From Streptomyces spongiae (lineage in GTDB: Bacteria > Actinomycetota > Actinomycetes > Streptomycetales > Streptomycetaceae): a DNA stretch of 32,518 nucleotides. Below, one piece after another: positions 31,112 through 32,518 of this stretch. Location: positions 1 to 32,518 of the forward strand of contig NZ_VJZC01000050.1 in assembly GCF_009377185.1 (NCBI RefSeq). The letters run 5' to 3'. The notes under the pieces were generated by a model, which searched no databases, was not told the origin of the DNA, and saw nothing but the letters and a program-made list of their open reading frames with translations. A program made the translations under genes and the position numbers. Position 1 is the stretch's first letter. Each line of letters opens with the position of its first letter.

Positions 31112-31822
31112 TCAGGCGGTGGGTTCGCTCTGGGCGAGGGCCTTCGCGGCGACGCCCAGGTCGGACACGAGGCCCGCGTACGCGGCCTCCCGGTCCTCGT
31201 GGGAGGCGCGCAGGATCGCCGACGGGTGGAGCGTCGCCACGACGTACGCGCCCTCCTCCTCGCCCGGCATCCGGAGCAGGGCGCCACGGTCCTTCGTGAC
31301 CCGGAAGGAACCGCCCATCAGGGCCTTGCCCGCGGTCGCCCCGAGGGCCACCACGACGTCGGGACGCAGGAGGCGCAGTTCGGCCAGCAGCCAAGGTCGG
31401 CAGGCCGAGACCTCGCGCAGGTCCGGCGCCTTGTGGATACGGCGTTTGCCGCCCGGGGCACGGGTGAACTTGAAGTGCTTGACCGCGTTGGTCACGTACG
31501 CCTCGTCCCGGTCGATGCGGGCATCCTCCAGCGCCTTGTCGAGGAGTCGCCCGGCCGGTCCGACGAAGGGTTCGCCCTGCTTGTCCTCCTGGTCCCCGGG
31601 CTGCTCGCCGACCAGCACGATGCGGGCGGACTCGGAGCCCTCGCCGAAGACGGTCCGCGTGGCGTCCTCGTACAGAGGGCAGCCCTGGCAACGGGCGGCG
31701 GCGCTCCGGTGCGCGGCGAGGCCACCGCTGCGGGGCAGATACGGCCCGGCATCGTAGCCCTGGCCGTCCCTCGTTCTCTCCTTCGTGGGGTTCCTGGGGT
31801 TCGTGGCCTTCGAAGGGCGCAT
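31112..31822 (-). CDS. udgX: UdgX, uracil-DNA glycosylase that crosslinks to DNA
   Basis: This 236-residue protein is of the family 4 uracil-DNA glycosylase superfamily: motif GEQPGDQED (72-80) and HPSAI (199-203). The diagnostic loop KRRIH (126-130) is present, with H130 the residue that in the Mycobacterium smegmatis enzyme forms a covalent bond with the abasic sugar after uracil excision. Cysteines C45, C48 and C141 fit [4Fe-4S] binding. A fourth Cys is not seen; H116 (TNAVKHFKF) stands where family 4 usually has Cys and may be the fourth ligand (inference). ATG 31822 has GGAGG nine bases upstream. It faces the methyltransferase gene. It acts in repair of deaminated cytosine. Confidence 0.9.
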   Translation of the reverse strand: MRPSKATNPRNPTKERTRDGQGYDAGPYLPRSGGLAAHRSAAARCQGCPLYEDATRTVFGEGSESARIVLVGEQPGDQEDKQGEPFVGPAGRLLDKALEDARIDRDEAYVTNAVKHFKFTRAPGGKRRIHKAPDLREVSACRPWLLAELRLLRPDVVVALGATAGKALMGGSFRVTKDRGALLRMPGEEEGAYVVATLHPSAILRASHEDREAAYAGLVSDLGVAAKALAQSEPTA

Positions 31823-31956
31823 ACGGCGTCACCTCCGCACGCCCGAGTACCCCCTCCGGCACGGCGAAAGCGTCGGGGCCGCCCCTCGAGATGCGAACAG
31901 ACGCGCGGCGCAGTGCCATGGAGACAAGAGACGGCTCGCGTCACCCGGGAGGGACG

Positions 31957-32316
31957 ATGCCCTCACAGATCCATCCGGAAGGCAGCGGACCGCCGGAGGC
32001 GGTGACCGACGCCACCGAACGGATCTTTGCGCTGGAGGAAGAGGTCCACCAGCTCAAGGAGGCCGTCACCTCGCACGCCGTCGTGGACCAGGCGATCGGC
32101 ATGATGGTCGCGTGGGGCCGGGTCACGCCCGACCAGGGCTGGTCCGTCCTGCGGGAGGTCTCGCAGCACACGAACATCAAGTTGCGCAACATAGCCGAGA
32201 TGATCGTCATCTGGGGCCGCAACGGGGAACTGCCACCGGAGATCCGGTCCGAGCTGGAGGACACCCTCGACCGCTACGGCCCGACCCAGATCCCGGAGGG
32301 GCCGACCGCTCCCTAG
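31957..32316 (+). CDS. ANTAR-domain protein
   Basis: This 119-residue protein is mostly an ANTAR domain (about 20-85): a coiled-coil start ALEEEVHQLKEAV followed by HAVVDQAIGMMVAWGRVTPDQ and LREVSQHTNIKLRNIAEMIV. ANTAR domains bind paired RNA hairpins and stop transcription terminators. No receiver or GAF domain is attached, so the sensing part is absent or supplied by another protein. ATG 31957 has GGGAGGG just upstream; ATGs at 31891 and 31918 would add residues without a ribosome site. Targets are unknown; dual hairpins of the ANTAR kind were not found near it. Confidence 0.85.
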   Translation: MPSQIHPEGSGPPEAVTDATERIFALEEEVHQLKEAVTSHAVVDQAIGMMVAWGRVTPDQGWSVLREVSQHTNIKLRNIAEMIVIWGRNGELPPEIRSELEDTLDRYGPTQIPEGPTAP

Positions 32317-32330
32317 GTGTGCCGTCCGAT

Positions 32331-32372
32331 GCCTGCTGTCTGACGTGTGCTGTTTGACGCGTGCTGTTTGAC
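32331..32372. repeat. Three tandem 14-bp repeats
   Basis: GCCTGCTGTCTGAC, GTGTGCTGTTTGAC and GCGTGCTGTTTGAC follow one another without gaps at 32331-32372, 14 bases after the ANTAR stop. The unit length (about 1.3 helical turns) does not suit one face of DNA. It could be slipped-strand duplication or part of the leader of the next gene, whose start lies 106 bp away. Confidence 0.75.
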
Positions 32373-32478
32373 CATCGGAGTCGCCCGGGCAGCTCCGACG
32401 CGTTTCAGGTGGTTCATCCTGGTTAGTTCGAAGCGTTGAGGCATCCTTCTGACGAACCCAGCCCGGGAGGGTTCGACA

Positions 32479-32518
32479 GTGAGCTCGCCGTCCGGCCGCC
32501 CGGTCGAGGTTTCTCGAC
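32479..32518 (+). CDS. Start of a further gene, cut by window end
   Basis: GTG 32479 lies eight bases after GGGAGG and is followed by 13 open codons reading MSSPSGRPVEVSR to the window end. The strong ribosome site makes a start likely. Nothing can be said of function. Confidence 0.5.
   Translation, partial: MSSPSGRPVEVSR

Noticed and set aside
32403..32409. CGTTTCAGG near 32401 as a third LacI (rha) operator
   Set aside because: Only one half-site is present, with no TGAA partner at the right spacing, and no rhamnose gene is nearby.
1..32518. CRISPR arrays, tRNA or rRNA genes, transposases and integrases
   Set aside because: No regularly spaced repeats, no cloverleaf-like segments with CCA-adjacent ends and no recombinase motifs were seen on either strand by eye.

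Overview
The window is high-GC actinobacterial DNA, almost certainly a Streptomyces chromosome. The signs are very strong third-position G/C bias, many GTG starts and ATGA/GTGA stop-start overlaps, GGAGG-type ribosome-binding sites, a DmdR/IdeR-type iron box, an ECF41 sigma factor, an ANTAR protein and a DUF574 methyltransferase. No rRNA, tRNA, CRISPR array, insertion sequence or phage gene was seen.

Region 1 (1-8100) is a mosaic of single genes. It holds the 3' part of a secreted-type lactonase/beta-propeller gene, a DUF2470 (HugZ-like) gene behind a near-perfect iron box, a TetR regulator divergent from a stand-alone CYP102-like P450, a pentapeptide-repeat protein with a Cys-rich N-terminus, an ECF41 sigma factor, a PIG-L deacetylase and an S33 peptidase. 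The last four are all on the minus strand.

Region 2 (8136-23998) is a complete L-rhamnose to pyruvate system. Two divergent transcription units meet at 15813-16108. The leftward unit encodes an ABC importer (rhaTPQS), rhamnose mutarotase, a Tat-exported BNR-type beta-propeller enzyme and a LacI repressor. The rightward unit encodes rhamnose isomerase, a fused rhamnulose-1-phosphate aldolase/lactaldehyde dehydrogenase and rhamnulokinase, and ends in a strong hairpin. lutABC follows and would oxidise the L-lactate made from lactaldehyde. Both divergent promoters have a LacI-type palindrome at or just after the transcription start. A separate AT-rich palindrome lies between them. The same recurrent Streptomyces intergenic element occurs at internal junctions of both rha units and at the end of the TetR gene.

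Region 3 (24053-30163) is the most unusual part. A 14-helix-type MFS exporter and a MarR regulator are followed by a large inverted repeat. Then comes an AvrD-family protein (the family behind Pseudomonas syringolides, with a tandem architecture like the AfsA butyrolactone synthases), an unrecognised 199-residue protein, a 67-residue small protein, a FabG-like ketoreductase and a NadR-kinase-like P-loop protein. Three of these genes are joined by TGATG overlaps. I read this as a small, possibly undescribed pathway for a diffusible AvrD-type metabolite with its own exporter and regulator; the product is not predictable from sequence.

Region 4 (30164-32518) holds a DUF574 methyltransferase, a UdgX uracil-DNA-crosslinking glycosylase with the KRRIH motif, an ANTAR protein, a three-copy 14-bp tandem repeat and the first codons of another gene.
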